Assembly: GCA_905221605.1 (NCBI GenBank)
Contig: CAJNDS010000590.1
Coordinates: forward strand, 44,410-108,409
Direction: 5' to 3'
Source of the DNA: Symbiodinium natans
Taxonomy: Eukaryota; Sar; Dinophyceae; Suessiales; Symbiodiniaceae
DNA: 64,000 bases
Numbering within the stretch: the stretch's first letter is position 1; each line of letters starts with the position of its first letter. This document shows, in pieces, positions 63,577-64,000 of the stretch. The notes under the pieces were generated by a model that was not told where the DNA came from, ran no database searches, and worked only from the letters and a program-made list of their open reading frames with translations. The position numbers and the translations under genes are program-made.

Positions 63577-64000
63577 GCCACGAAAAAAGAGCGCCGAAGT
63601 CATCGCAAGCCATGCAGGCGGTCCAAAGTAAGGTATACAGGTATACATCTTGCACGATCGCGTCAGAACCAGCATGCTCAAAAGTTCCCGCAAAAACCTT
63701 CGCCGCCCGAGTTTGAAGTCGCCTTCGCCGATGACACTTATTCAGGTGGTAATGTTGCTGATGTTCTGGCAACTTTCAAAGCTGAAATCGCGTTTTCCCA
63801 GAAATATGGTCTCCATTTTAATTTGGGTAAATGTAAGATGCACCTTTTAGCAGGTGAGCAATTCAGAGGAGACGTTTCTGAATTTCAGGCCTTGGAGGTG
63901 CAGATAATAATTGGGAGCGACTTGACCATTCTGAAAACCCCGGTCGTTGGACGAGAGGAATTTACTGCCACGTATCTACGGCTTCAGGAATTAAGTGATG
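63577..64000 (+). CDS. Reverse transcriptase fragment, non-LTR type, runs off the right edge
   Basis: One + frame is open from about 63577 (after an in-frame TGA) to the end of the window. The clear part starts near 63712: EVAFADDTYSGGNVADVL, then a run reading QKYGLHFNLGKCKMHLLAGE, then LKTPVVGREEFTATYLRLQE. FADDT is the reverse-transcriptase motif C (Asp-Asp), and the spacing to the GL.FN..KC motif is that of non-LTR retrotransposon enzymes, which are common in algal genomes. The region before 63700 is less convincing and the true start of homology may be near 63710. Whether the rest of the element is intact cannot be seen. Confidence 0.7.

Overview
The window looks like nuclear DNA of a dinoflagellate, most likely a Symbiodiniaceae-type or related alga. 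Four things point there. There are long Ty1/copia polyproteins with Lys/Gly-rich or CCCH-finger gag regions. TTTAGGG repeats occur in both orientations over tens of kilobases. Candidate genes are built of very short exons with GT, GC and GA donors and mostly AG|G acceptors. A copy of the 3' part of the dinoflagellate spliced leader sits in an LTR. No bacterial-style operon, CRISPR array, rRNA or tRNA gene was seen.

Layout. (1) 1-7.5 kb, minus strand: a damaged copia element (1880-residue Gag-Pol, frameshifted in RNase H, third integrase catalytic residue apparently Gly) and, further downstream on the same strand, a 252-residue ORF of unknown function that runs off the left edge. This whole territory, coding and non-coding, is packed with the pentamer AAAGT (ACTTT on the element's sense strand). 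(2) 7.5-8.9 kb: a 1.4-kb CA-type microsatellite. (3) 9.8-32 kb: a mosaic of TTTAGGG/CCCTAAA arrays and unique sequence blocks of about 30-120 bases. Many blocks look like small exons bounded by splice sites, some donors being the first repeat of an array. Ten blocks on the minus strand (14072 down to 9848) join in one continuous frame. A 111-bp tandem repeat (five copies), a MITE-like element and two dispersed short motifs also lie here. (4) 32.5-45.4 kb: an AT-rich locus into which a complete copia-type retrotransposon (34093-43850) has inserted. It has identical 222-bp LTRs, a 6-bp target-site duplication, a primer-binding site and a polypurine tract. (5) 45.4-63.5 kb: polypyrimidine, unassigned sequence, more TTTAGGG mosaic with further exon-like blocks, and a six-copy tandem with 162-bp higher-order structure. 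(6) 63.6-64 kb: the start of a non-LTR-type reverse transcriptase fragment.

The most interesting object is the intact retrotransposon. Upstream of its polyprotein is a separate ORF with the four motif positions of a HAD-superfamily hydrolase. Inside the polyprotein, besides gag, protease, integrase, RT and RNase H, there is a block with the HxD...H...R signature of 2-oxoglutarate/Fe(II) oxygenases. A second extra block resembles a degenerate cytosine-C5 methyltransferase. Its LTR contains a near-perfect match to the 3' 15 nt of the dinoflagellate spliced leader, followed by a hairpin. The second notable pattern is telomere-type repeats occupying intron positions. The third is the AAAGT saturation of the first element. 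All domain calls come from motif reading, without database searches.
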